The notes under the pieces: model-generated | What the model was told of the DNA's origin: nothing | The model's database searches: none | Seen by the model: the letters and a program-made list of their open reading frames with translations, nothing else | Position numbers and translations under genes: made by a program | DNA from: Methanosarcina sp. UBA293 | GTDB lineage: Archaea; Halobacteriota; Methanosarcinia; Methanosarcinales; Methanosarcinaceae | Direction: 5' to 3' | NCBI GenBank assembly: GCA_002499445.1 | Contig: DALS01000032.1 | Span: forward strand, 32,228-96,227 | Length of the DNA: 64,000 nt | Shown: in pieces, positions 28,784 through 37,207 of the stretch | Layout: every line of letters starts with the position of its first letter | How positions within the stretch are numbered: the stretch's first letter is position 1

Positions 28784-29779
28784 ATGTCTAAAGAAGCTTC
28801 GAAATCAGCAAAGAATGGAAATAACAGGCAAACAGCCTGTAAATACCTTAACGAAATGGCGTTATGTAATGCTCTGGAAATGGCAAGGGAGCTGATTTCA
28901 GTATTAAACAAAGTTCCTGTGACAGTTTTCCTCTGGAGACCAGAAAAGTATTGGCCTGCCGAATTTGTCTCTGAGAATATAAATGAGTTTGGATATACTG
29001 TAGAAGAGTTTACTTCCGGAAAAATCCATTATGGTAACATTATTCATCCTGATGACTTTGATAGAGTTGAAAGGGAACTTTTAAGAAGGATAGAAGAAGA
29101 TTGTATAGACTTTTCCCAAGAATACCGCATCCTGACGAAATCAGGCGAAGTACGCTGGGTTGAAGAAAGGACTTTCATTGAAGCCGACGAAAATGGAGTT
29201 GTAAAGTATCTTAAGGGAATAGCCCTAGATATTACTGAGCGAAAGAGAAGAGAAAAACTGCTTTACCTCCAGAGGGATCTTGGCATCGGACTCAGCACTT
29301 CCAGTTCCCTGAACGAGACTCTTGAGAAATTACTGGACTCCTGCCTCCAAATAGATGAAATTAATGCAGGAGGCATTTATCTTATTGATGAAGAAACCGG
29401 AGACATGAATCTTGCAATTCATCACGGCCTTTCCCCTAATTTTGTCGAGCACGCCTCTCATTACAGTGTGAACTCTCCAAATAACAGACTTGTTATGATA
29501 GGGCAGCCTGTTTACAAACAGCATGTAGACCTTATCCTTACCTCTAGAGATGACGCACTCAGGCGTGAAAACCTCAGGGCTACTGCAATTATTCCCGTGA
29601 AATCAGAAAAAGATGTTATTGCAGCTTTTTATCTTGCTTCTAGCCTCGAATATGAGCTTCCAGACAGCGTGCGAACTGTCATCGAAACCATTGCAACGCA
29701 GTTCGGCGTATTTATTTCCCGTATCCGGGTGGAAGAAAAACTAAAAGAGTGCAGAAAGAAGAATCAGAAGGAAAAATAA
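28784..29779 (+). CDS. PAS-GAF sensory protein without kinase domain
   Basis: The 331 residues hold a PAS_3-type PAS domain at about 45-155 (WPAEFVSENINEFGYTVEEF, then YRILTKSGEVRWVEERTF and the PAC block LKGIALDITERKRREKLL). A GAF domain follows at about 170-320, starting ERDLGIGLSTSSSLNETLEKLL-like and containing GGIYLIDEETGDMNLAIHHGLS. No histidine-kinase HisKA/HATPase region follows, so it must signal through partners or be a remnant of a longer Methanosarcina kinase. It is monocistronic. Confidence 0.88.
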   Translation: MSKEASKSAKNGNNRQTACKYLNEMALCNALEMARELISVLNKVPVTVFLWRPEKYWPAEFVSENINEFGYTVEEFTSGKIHYGNIIHPDDFDRVERELLRRIEEDCIDFSQEYRILTKSGEVRWVEERTFIEADENGVVKYLKGIALDITERKRREKLLYLQRDLGIGLSTSSSLNETLEKLLDSCLQIDEINAGGIYLIDEETGDMNLAIHHGLSPNFVEHASHYSVNSPNNRLVMIGQPVYKQHVDLILTSRDDALRRENLRATAIIPVKSEKDVIAAFYLASSLEYELPDSVRTVIETIATQFGVFISRIRVEEKLKECRKKNQKEK

Positions 29780-30243
29780 GTTATAAATATAAATTACTTT
29801 TCAACCTCTCCGTTTTTTATTTCTTTTGACTTTTACCCTCCTTGTCTTTCTATTCTCTCAATCTATCTTAAACTCTCGGGAAAGATGGTGGGCTTTAGAA
29901 TTAAAGGTCTTATCAGGTATATTTTCACATATAAGATCACTATCTACCTGATTTACTAAAGAGAAAAACGATAGCTATAACACTTAATATTCCCACTGAC
30001 CGCAGATATAAGTAAAACTTATAAATTTGTCCCTCTAAACTGTATGTGAGGAATGATACGAAAAATATAGTTTTCCTTTTTTATATCCCAGTACTGGAAG
30101 TTTCTCACAAGACTGGAGCTTTTGTTAGGAATTGGAAAATTATATTATGGGATTAAACCTGTTTAGGTTTACATTTCCTGACAGACCAGTGTAAAAACAA
30201 ATTAGATGGGGTCTTAGCTTAGAACAAAATTTTGGTGGGGATT
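29780..30243. promoter_or_regulatory. Intergenic region with small palindrome
   Basis: AAACCT-GTTT-AGGTTT (30155-30170) is a perfect small hairpin or operator-like palindrome just downstream of TATATTATGG (about 30140), 74 bases before the next gene. No gene is visible in the gap. Confidence 0.4.
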
Positions 30244-30684
30244 ATGGCAGAAGAGACTATAGATAAGATTCAAGAATACCTTTCAAATCATTACTACCTG
30301 AACCTTGCAACCGTAAGCCCGCAGGGCAGGCCAATGGCCCATACAATGGCGTATGTATCCGAAGGCGTTGTTGTATATATGACAACCAATAAGAATACTC
30401 GAAAAGTCCAGAATATTAAGCAGAATCCTTATGTAGCATATACCGTCGACGAGGATGATCCTGATTGGTTTGATATGCAGGCCCTTCAGATTGAAGGCAA
30501 GGCATCGATAATTATGGATGAAAAAGAACTACGAGAAATTGGGGAAATACTGGTAGCCAAATTTCCGATTGCGGCAGATATGCCACCTGACCCGGATATC
30601 ATTATGATAAAAATTGAGCCAGAAGTTATCTATTATCTGGATTACAATGTTGAGTTTAGGTACAGGGAGCAGGTAAATCTCTAA
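30244..30684 (+). CDS. Pyridoxamine 5'-phosphate oxidase-like FMN-binding split-barrel protein
   Basis: This is a split-barrel flavin-binding domain of about 146 residues. It has LATVSPQGRPMAHTMAYVSEGVVVYMTTNKNTRKVQNIKQNPYVAYTV in the family layout and an FQIEGKA-like strand (LQIEGKASII). Members bind FMN, F420 or haem and the substrate cannot be told. The start ATG 30244 follows GGTGGGG; an in-frame TTG lies 12 bases upstream. A second family member occurs at 32202. Confidence 0.85.
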   Translation: MAEETIDKIQEYLSNHYYLNLATVSPQGRPMAHTMAYVSEGVVVYMTTNKNTRKVQNIKQNPYVAYTVDEDDPDWFDMQALQIEGKASIIMDEKELREIGEILVAKFPIAADMPPDPDIIMIKIEPEVIYYLDYNVEFRYREQVNL

Positions 30685-30838
30685 GATCCTTGTTTTAATT
30701 TTTTGAAATGTATTGCTCAAAATAACTGTTTTAATCTAATACAAATTCGGTTTTCATATTAAGGTTTTCATATTAAAAATCTAAAAATAGGTAAAAAATA
30801 AAGAAATCTTATGTTTCTTGCTTCTAATTAGATTTTGT

Positions 30839-31555
30839 TCAAACTCCCGGTGGAATCATTACTTTATCAGTTCCATGGATAACTCCATTGCTTGCAATGA
30901 TATCAGGATCCATAACTATTGCACTTTCTACCATTATTAGTCCATTGGTTGTGGTACTCACAGTGAGCTTTCCTGTCTCCATAGAAGTAAGATTGTTCAT
31001 GTTTTTAAGAGCCTCAACTCTATACTCCCCGTTGACCACATGATAAGTCAACGTACGGTTTAGTTTCTCCTGGTCATTACGAAGATTATCAAGCATGCCT
31101 TCTGGAAGGCCATCAAAGGCCATGTCAGTAGGAGCGAAAACAGTATAAGGTCCTCCATTGTTAAGGGTGTCTTCAAGCCCTGCATCCCTTAAAAGTGAAG
31201 CAAAAGTAGTATATCCTGCCCATTCCGTAGTGTTAACAATTGACTTATTATTGCCTGAAGACTGGCTTTCAGCAGAAGTTTTATTGTCTTGACCCTGCTC
31301 CTCTTCATCCGGGATTACAATTTCTTTCCCCCCAATAGGAGAGGTTTCCTCTTGACCTAGAATAAATCCTTCGCCAGCATCTCCGAATTCTGGCTCCGTA
31401 ACTTTTTCTGTCACATTCGGAGTTGCCCTTTCTACAAGAGTTTCTCTTTGTTCTTCCCCAATACCTGTTTCATTATCCTGAGCATTTTCCGTACATCCGG
31501 AAATAAATAATATTCCTGTAAAAAGTATAACTATAAGAACTCCAGGCTTTCTAAT
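30839..31555 (-). CDS. Fasciclin-domain (FAS1) lipoprotein
   Basis: The C-terminal 130 residues form a FAS1 domain (TFASLLRDAGLEDTLNNGGPYTVFAPTDMAFDGLP, LTYHVVNGEYRVEAL, SNGVIHGTDKVMIPPG), a cell-surface adhesion fold. The longest frame from a canonical codon starts at GTG 31414. The frame stays open upstream to 31555 and encodes a lipoprotein leader, GVLIVILFTGILFISGC, followed by an acidic linker. The secretory start is therefore probably the ATT at 31553-31555, seven bases after GGGGG. It is probably lipid-anchored on the outer cell face. Confidence 0.82.
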   Translation of the reverse strand: MRKPGVLIVILFTGILFISGCTENAQDNETGIGEEQRETLVERATPNVTEKVTEPEFGDAGEGFILGQEETSPIGGKEIVIPDEEEQGQDNKTSAESQSSGNNKSIVNTTEWAGYTTFASLLRDAGLEDTLNNGGPYTVFAPTDMAFDGLPEGMLDNLRNDQEKLNRTLTYHVVNGEYRVEALKNMNNLTSMETGKLTVSTTTNGLIMVESAIVMDPDIIASNGVIHGTDKVMIPPGV

Positions 31556-32201
31556 ATCTCTTCCCCCAAAATATATATTTAATAGATATACTTATGATAA
31601 AATTCTATACTATAATGAATTTTCTTTTTATATAATCCTATCTATTTACGCAGAAAGATGACTATTAAAATAGGAATGGGGACGATTAGAGATCAAGTCT
31701 TGTGCTTACCTAATTTGACTAATATTAATCATTGAGCACTTTAGAAGTCTCAAATACTTCAGAAAATCTACTTATCCAACTTACAGGCTAAATTAGGTAG
31801 AATACACAAGATTATGGCTTATACCTGCACGCTTGCCGTTTATCCCGACAAGGATACTCCCATGTTTTTCGGTATATAGACTTCTAGAATCGCCGAACTT
31901 CAGGGCAAGAATGTCTTTAAGTCAAGCATAAGGATCATCTGGCTACCTGGCAAGAAAATTCATTTTGCAGCCAGCTCTTAGTTAATAACGTTTTCGTTTT
32001 GAGAGCTAATTTTCTTGAGTATTTCTGCTCCCAAATTCCTTATATTATTATAAAGTCTCAACATTTCCCTCTTTTTGCTTAAAAACTCTAATTAATCTCT
32101 TTTTCAGAAGGTTATTAAAATACACAAATTCGACCTTCTATACACAATTCTGACGCTTAAATATATAAATTTATACTGCAACAATCTTGATGGTGTTTAC
32201 C
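31556..32201. other. Intergenic region with a possible gene relic
   Basis: On the minus strand 31800-31925 reads LKDILALKFGDSRSLYTEKH and continues GSILVGINGKRAGI, a protein-like stretch ending in TAA and preceded by stops. It may be a decayed small gene that I cannot name. AAATATATAAAT (about 32158-32169) is a TATA box for the next gene. Nothing else is seen. Confidence 0.35.
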
Positions 32202-32606
32202 ATGGTAAAATTAAATGAAGAAATGAAAAACGCTTTTTCAAAGGTGAAGATTTTTCCCGTAGCTACGGCCTCAAGAGAAGGAGTTCCCAATGTAGTGCCT
32301 ATAGGTTTTTGCCAAATTGTAGATGATGAGACAATTTGGATTGCTGATAATTTCATGGCCAAGTCCCTGGCAAACCTTGAAGAAAACTCAAACGTGGCAA
32401 TTTACGTATGGGGACCGGATACAGGCGGCTGCTTCCAGATAAAAGGTGAAACCGAAATCATCAGCTCCGGAGAAAAATTTGAAGAAATGAAAGCAATTGT
32501 GCATACTGCAAAGCCCGGGCTCCCTGCAAAGAACCTTATAGAAGTCAGGGTTACCGAGGTATTCCAGTGTGCTCCCGGCCCTGATGCAGGAAAGAAATTG
32601 CTCTAA
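32202..32606 (+). CDS. Pyridoxamine 5'-phosphate oxidase-like FMN-binding split-barrel protein
   Basis: This is a second split-barrel protein of 134 residues. KIFPVATASREGVPNVVPIGFCQIVDDETIWIADNFMAKSLANLEEN is the typical N-terminal flavin-binding part, and GGCFQIKGETEIISSG the central strand pair. It ends in VRVTEVFQCAPGPDAGKKLL. The start is ATG 32202 (MVKLNEEMKN); upstream ATG and TTG codons in the same frame are possible. The substrate is unknown. A small cysteine-bearing protein follows 90 bases later. Confidence 0.85.
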   Translation: MVKLNEEMKNAFSKVKIFPVATASREGVPNVVPIGFCQIVDDETIWIADNFMAKSLANLEENSNVAIYVWGPDTGGCFQIKGETEIISSGEKFEEMKAIVHTAKPGLPAKNLIEVRVTEVFQCAPGPDAGKKLL

Positions 32607-32696
32607 TCAATTAAAGTATATCAAGTCAGTATAATATCTGGATAAGCACCCATAGATGTCCGGATAACAAAATAAACTATAGCTGGGAGTGTTGAA

Positions 32697-32918
32697 ATGG
32701 TTGAAAATAAGGGAAAAGCCCCTGTGTTTTGTGAAAAGTTCTGTATAGTCTGCAAGGGTGCAAGACAAGGGAACAAAATTTGCAAGAGTATCCAAAACAT
32801 CGAATTGAAAATTTTCGGGAAAAACGGCTGTATTTGGGGAGCAGCAAGGACAAAATATTACGGAGTCACCCCTGATAAGAAACTCCCTGGAAATCCAAGA
32901 AAGAACAAACAAAAATAA
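32697..32918 (+). CDS. Small cysteine-containing basic protein
   Basis: The 73 residues begin MVENKGKAPVFCEKFCIVCKGARQGNK. They contain five cysteines, with the first three in a C-x3-C-x2-C arrangement like a metal or cluster site, and end in a basic PGNPRKNKQK tail. GGGAGTG precedes the ATG, and a perfect terminator hairpin lies 22 bases after the stop, so it looks like a genuine gene. I do not recognise the family. The C-x3-C-x2-C spacing equals that of radical SAM enzymes, but the protein is far too small to be one. Confidence 0.6.
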   Translation: MVENKGKAPVFCEKFCIVCKGARQGNKICKSIQNIELKIFGKNGCIWGAARTKYYGVTPDKKLPGNPRKNKQK

Positions 32919-32939
32919 ACTGGTAAAAAGAGTTAAGAA

Positions 32940-32989
32940 AAAAATAAAGTATAAAACTATAAGATTTTATAGTTTTATACTTTATTTTT
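32940..32989. terminator. Perfect 23-bp hairpin terminator
   Basis: Arms at 32940-32962 and 32967-32989 are perfect complements around a GATT loop, ending in a T-run. This is a strong, possibly bidirectional, terminator. Confidence 0.8.
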
Positions 32990-33068
32990 AATAGTGAATT
33001 TATCCTAAAAATCTTTTTATACATAAGGAAAAAGATTATAATTATTCAGCTTGAGTAAAATATATCAA

Positions 33069-33164
33069 CAGTCATTTATTATCAAGATTAAGTTGGCAAA
33101 TATTATATAATTTTGAACTAGGCTCAAATACAGAAACATCTTTCATTTAGATAATAAATGACTG
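33069..33164. repeat. 96-bp inverted-repeat unit
   Basis: CAGTCATTTATTATC (33069-33083) is exactly inverted at 33150-33164, with 66 bases between. It lies between convergent genes. It could be a small MITE or a structured 3' end; no target duplication was seen. Confidence 0.5.
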
Positions 33165-33302
33165 CGTTTTTTATTATTCTTTTGTTATTTTTCATACTCC
33201 TTGACGCAATAAAATTAATGTTCCTTGATATATTTAAATGAGTTGAATAAACATAAATAATTTTGAGTTTTTAGATTCGGCTGTGTAGCTACAGTCAAGT
33301 TT

Positions 33303-34892
33303 TTAAGTGCATCTTTTTCCAAGGAGGCCTGTAACCATTAGAAGCGCTGTTATGGTAAAGATAGTACCAAATCCGGGAGTTTCTTCGTTATCTTCTTCCG
33401 TATGGCTGCTTGAGGATCCATCTTTCTCCTGGTTGGATTCAGTTACTCCCTCTGATTGGGTGCTGTTTCCTTCAAGGGGAATCGGCATTCCTACATAAAT
33501 TACAGGGGTGTCAGAAAAAACCTCTCCTGAATATTCATCGATGTCTATAAAAGTTGCTCTGCAGGCAGGCAGATTAATTTCTCCTTCTTTATGCATTTGC
33601 ATAACATAAACTATTGTTTTTGAGCCCCCAGCACTTCTGAGAACCTGCTTAAAACTCGTTTCCCCGCTTATAAATTTAGCTTCCGGAGGTATCGTGTCGG
33701 TTAATGTTACACTTGCATCAACGTTCCCAGTATTTTTTGCAGTGACCGTGACAGTCAGCTTGTCTCCGGAATTCAACTGCTGCCTATCAACGGTTTTTGT
33801 AATTGAGATATCAGGCCCATAAATTTTTACATTTTCTGAACAATCAGAACACGTTTCTCCGCTCTCCCCATTAGGAAGAGTAAAAGTAGCTATAGCCTGT
33901 GGGATTGTGAATTCTCCTGGTTTCTCAGGAATGAGTGTGTACTCAAAAACCTTTCCAGCTGTTTCTCCTGATTTAAGGGAAAGGGTCTTTTCGAGTGTCG
34001 CAGCTTTTTGTAAGTGCATATCAGAGACAACCGAATCCTTAATTATTATGTCATTTATGTCACAGAGTCCTTCGTTCCGGACGCTGACTAAGACATGTAC
34101 GGGCTTTCCCATATGATAATCTTTTTTAATACTCTTTGAAACTATAAGACCCCATACCTTCTCAATTTTTATGACTTTTGAGCCTGTATCTTCGTACTTA
34201 TCTCCCTTTACATCCACACACGTAGTTTTTGCAGTTATCTTTAGGTCAGTATCGACCCAATGAGCATAAGGTTTCAAAGTAAGGTTTATTGGTTCAAGAG
34301 TCTCGTCTTTAAGAACCTCTCCGAATGTGTACCTCGTTTTTCCTTTAAGAATTTCCATTCCTGCCGTATCGATGGTTAGAATAGTATCTTTAGCCTTTGA
34401 CTGTCCATCATTTTTAAGTTTTATCGATACATCGATTCGATCAGTAGATTTGGGGTCATAAGCATCTTTTTGGGTTTCAACTTTGATGTCAAAATTTGGT
34501 TCTCCTCTTACAAAGACGTTCAGTTCAGCATAAGGATTCCAGTTACTTCTCTTGAACTCCTTTCCATCCTTCGTGATAGTTTCATAATTTGGATCCACTT
34601 TCTGGGCATAGACCTTTATCCTGTCATTATATACAACATCCAGACCTGCAGAAAGTGGAGCCGTCTTCAACTTTTCCCCATCCTTTGAGATTGAGATAAA
34701 CACACATTTGTCTACGTTGAAATCTTCCGCCTTTATAACATAGCCATCAACTGTTACCGTATCCCCCCAGTATAGTTTCTTCCCTTCCTGTTTCTTTACC
34801 CACTCAATGTTTTCTTCTGCAAGGGTGGTCATTGAGAGAACTGAAAAGGAGAACACGGCAAGTAATACAATTAGCACAAACTTCTTAGCCAT
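33303..34892 (-). CDS. S-layer-like surface protein with CARDB/DUF11 repeats and PGF-type anchor
   Basis: This 529-residue exported protein has a signal peptide (FVLIVLLAVFSFSVLSMTTLA) and an N-terminal S-layer-family-like domain (res 27-130, WVKKQEGKKLYWGDTVTVDGYVIKAED). Beta-sandwich repeats follow at about 135-240 (CARDB-like), 245-365 and 368-470 (DUF11-like, SITKTVDRQQLNSGDKLTVTVTAKNTGNVDA). After a Ser/Glu-rich linker the C-terminus TPGFGTIFTITALLMVTGLL plus basic residues resembles a PGF-type archaeosortase anchor. It is probably an envelope glycoprotein. Confidence 0.85.
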   Translation of the reverse strand: MAKKFVLIVLLAVFSFSVLSMTTLAEENIEWVKKQEGKKLYWGDTVTVDGYVIKAEDFNVDKCVFISISKDGEKLKTAPLSAGLDVVYNDRIKVYAQKVDPNYETITKDGKEFKRSNWNPYAELNVFVRGEPNFDIKVETQKDAYDPKSTDRIDVSIKLKNDGQSKAKDTILTIDTAGMEILKGKTRYTFGEVLKDETLEPINLTLKPYAHWVDTDLKITAKTTCVDVKGDKYEDTGSKVIKIEKVWGLIVSKSIKKDYHMGKPVHVLVSVRNEGLCDINDIIIKDSVVSDMHLQKAATLEKTLSLKSGETAGKVFEYTLIPEKPGEFTIPQAIATFTLPNGESGETCSDCSENVKIYGPDISITKTVDRQQLNSGDKLTVTVTAKNTGNVDASVTLTDTIPPEAKFISGETSFKQVLRSAGGSKTIVYVMQMHKEGEINLPACRATFIDIDEYSGEVFSDTPVIYVGMPIPLEGNSTQSEGVTESNQEKDGSSSSHTEEDNEETPGFGTIFTITALLMVTGLLGKRCT

Positions 34893-35556
34893 AGTTACCT
34901 TCCTTGAATTTTACACATTTCATACCTAATCTGCGCACTGGATGCATTTTGAGTTCCTGTATGGCTACGGCTCTTTAAATATTTTCATCCATTAATTATA
35001 AATAATAACTAAATGATTATTTATAATTGATAAGCCGTGAGGCTCTGTAGAAATCCTCTGAAATAATGAATTTTCATAAATTTAAACTGAGCAGCAAGAT
35101 CTGAATATACTTATCTTTTTTCAGCCTCTTTCATCTGATGTAGACAGGTTTTCTACAGAGCTAGCCGTGATATGTTATTTAATACATTTTTGCCCCAGCA
35201 CTCCCGTATAATTAAACTCTTTTAATCCGTTATCACTTTAACAACTTTGACGTCACAGCATTACTATTTAACATCAGCATTATATTATAACTCAATAATT
35301 TACTAGTTTTTATTGCTTAGTAGTAGGTCATCTTAATATGAGATTTTTCTGGACTCTATAGTTTAAACTCAATAAAGTATTTTAACATAAGATATTTTAA
35401 TTTTTTGTACTGATCGCAAAAATTAATAAAAAAATTAATAAGCTTCTAATATCAAATGAGTTTTATTTTTAAGCCTATATATTCATGACAATATCAGTAA
35501 AGGAAATTTACAAATCTAGTCAAGAAGTAGTTCCTTCTGGATATTGGAGGTTTTTC
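34893..35556. other. Intergenic region carrying a MITE
   Basis: It holds the mobile element at 35041-35162. The remainder is AT-rich with no gene. Confidence 0.5.
35041..35162. mobile_element. 122-bp MITE with IS6-like ends and 8-bp target duplication
   Basis: The ends GGCTCTGTAGAAA (35041-35053) and TTTCTACAGAGCT (35150-35162) are inverted repeats matching at 12 of 13 positions. The element is flanked on both sides by AGCCGTGA (35033-35040 and 35163-35170), an exact 8-bp target-site duplication. The termini and duplication length resemble IS6-family elements (GGCTCTGTTGCAAA-type ends), which is an inference. There is no coding capacity. A related left end occurs at 63916. Confidence 0.85.
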
Positions 35557-36306
35557 ATGAAACTTACAAAAGTCGTAGAAATTCTCGAAAAAATTGCACC
35601 ACCTGAACTTGCTGACGACTTTGACGAAGGCAGGATCGGGTTAATTCTCGACCTGGAAAACAATATAGAAAGAATTGCAGTTGCCCTTGACGCCAGTTCT
35701 TATGTGCTTAAAAAAGCCTCAGAAATGAGAGCAAATCTACTGGTTACCCACCACACCCTTATCTTCCACCCAATAAATAAAATCTCAAAATCCCTGGCAG
35801 AATCCCTCAGGTTTGCCCTTGAGAATGAGATATCTCTTTACAGCATGCACACGAATTATGATAGGGCAGAAGGAGGCATTAATGACGTGCTAGCCTCAAG
35901 GCTTGGGCTAAGGAATATCAAAACTGCAGAAATTGGCAAGATTGGAGAGATCGAACCCTGCACTTCAGCAGAACTGGCATCTAATGTCTCGGAAGCCCTG
36001 CAAACTCCTGTAATGTACGCGGGAGAAAAAAAGGAGATAAGCAAAGTAATGGTCCTTGGAGGCAGTGGTTTCAGGACAGAATTCCTTGAAATCGCTAGGA
36101 CAAATAGGGTCGATGCTTTTATATCTTCCGAACTTAGACATGATATTCTCCGCGCTTATGATGATCTCTGCCTGATTGACGCCACTCATTATGCCACGGA
36201 AAATCCGGGTATGGAGGCTTTATGCTCAAGGTTGCGCGAAATTCCAGGCCTTGAGGTGGAATTCATTAAACAGCCTCCTGGACTCAAAACAATTGATAAA
36301 TCCTGA
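35557..36306 (+). CDS. Nif3-like dinuclear metal centre hexameric protein
   Basis: This 249-residue NIF3/YbgI family protein opens with MKLTKVVEILEKIAPPELADDFD. The metal-binding HHTLIFHP motif follows (in VTHHTLIFHPI, near res 65-75), then YSMHTNYDRAEGGINDVLA and the C-terminal DATHYATENPGMEAL with further metal ligands. Family members form toroids with a dimetal site; the proposed hydrolase roles are unproven. The start is ATG 35557, preceded by GGAGG with six-base spacing; a longer in-frame start at 35485 has no such site. Confidence 0.9.
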   Translation: MKLTKVVEILEKIAPPELADDFDEGRIGLILDLENNIERIAVALDASSYVLKKASEMRANLLVTHHTLIFHPINKISKSLAESLRFALENEISLYSMHTNYDRAEGGINDVLASRLGLRNIKTAEIGKIGEIEPCTSAELASNVSEALQTPVMYAGEKKEISKVMVLGGSGFRTEFLEIARTNRVDAFISSELRHDILRAYDDLCLIDATHYATENPGMEALCSRLREIPGLEVEFIKQPPGLKTIDKS

Positions 36307-36474
36307 TTATCTTTTTCGGGTTCCGGCCTGAAAAAACGGACCTGAAAAACTCTGATTAAAGTAAGATTCTAATCAAGGTTTTATATCAATTAAAATTATC
36401 AAACAATAAGTTTACTTAAGATATAATTACAACAAATCATGTTTCTGCCCTGGTAAGACAAGAGAGATTTTAAT

Positions 36475-36579
36475 ATGACAGAAGAAAAGGACCAAAGCAG
36501 ACAGAAGATAGAGACAAAGGACAAAAGTAGAAAGGAAGAACTTAGTGAAGATTCCCTGGAATCAATGCTTAAGGAGTAG
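36475..36579 (+). other. Short charged reading frame ending in TAG
   Basis: A 34-codon Lys/Glu/Ser-rich frame starts at ATG 36475. It meets a TAG at 36577-36579 and stays open for 23 more sense codons to a TGA. The composition is low-complexity, and there is no recognised family. It could be a small gene or chance. Confidence 0.25.
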
Positions 36580-36759
36580 TTAAGAAGCCAGGTTCGTTCG
36601 GATTATCGGCGTAGTCTGGGCAATGAATACCGCAGAAGATATCTGGAATGATTTGCCAGATGATTTTTTTCCCTGATTCTCAGCTTGTCCAGTCTGGATG
36701 AGCTTTGAATAAGAAAAGATTTCTGGAGGTTTCCATGCATCTGGGATTTCCATGAAGTT

Positions 36760-36924
36760 ATGATATACCAAATCTCAGGATTAAATCATTATCTAATCGA
36801 AAAACTAAAAGAAGTCCTGTATTTGATAATAGTTTTATTTCTGTTATTACTCGCTATTATACTCACTATTATAGTGTCTTTATCTTACTATTATTTCTAC
36901 AACAATAATATACCGTTGCGCTAA
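36760..36924 (+). CDS. Possible small membrane protein
   Basis: The 54 codons from ATG 36760 encode a short polar start, an amphipathic KLKEVL piece, and a strong transmembrane helix (YLIIVLFLLLLAIILTIIV), then a Tyr/Asn tail. No ribosome site is obvious and the DNA is very AT-rich, which by itself favours hydrophobic codons. It is a weak call. Confidence 0.25.
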   Translation: MIYQISGLNHYLIEKLKEVLYLIIVLFLLLLAIILTIIVSLSYYYFYNNNIPLR

Positions 36925-37207
36925 ATATAGTAAATCCAGGGATTTGTAAATTCAGGGATTCTTTATAAACTACATAAATTTTATATGCTAATACTTCTAA
37001 ATTTAAATGATAATGTATGAGAATAGCTACCTGACTGAATAAATTATTTACAGAATGAGCAAAAAGAATTTATCTAGTCGCTTTTATTCTTTGATTGATC
37101 TCGCTTACTTGGTTATGAAACAGCACAGGTATACGAATATAAAAATAGTGGAAGACTCTTTATGAAAAGTCTCTTTAAGAACTCATTAGAATAGATCGGG
37201 GTATTTA
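36925..37207. other. Intergenic leader of the TPR gene
   Basis: AT-rich with no gene. TTTATATGCTAATAC near 36970-36984 could be a promoter. GATCGGGGT lies just before the ATG at 37208. Confidence 0.35.

Noticed and set aside
36475..36579. Second possible in-frame TAG read-through
   Set aside because: Only 34 low-complexity codons precede and 23 follow; chance is sufficient, so it is not used as support for pyrrolysine.
36580..36771. 63-codon minus-strand frame
   Set aside because: No ribosome site, no conserved features, overlaps the possible small membrane protein region.
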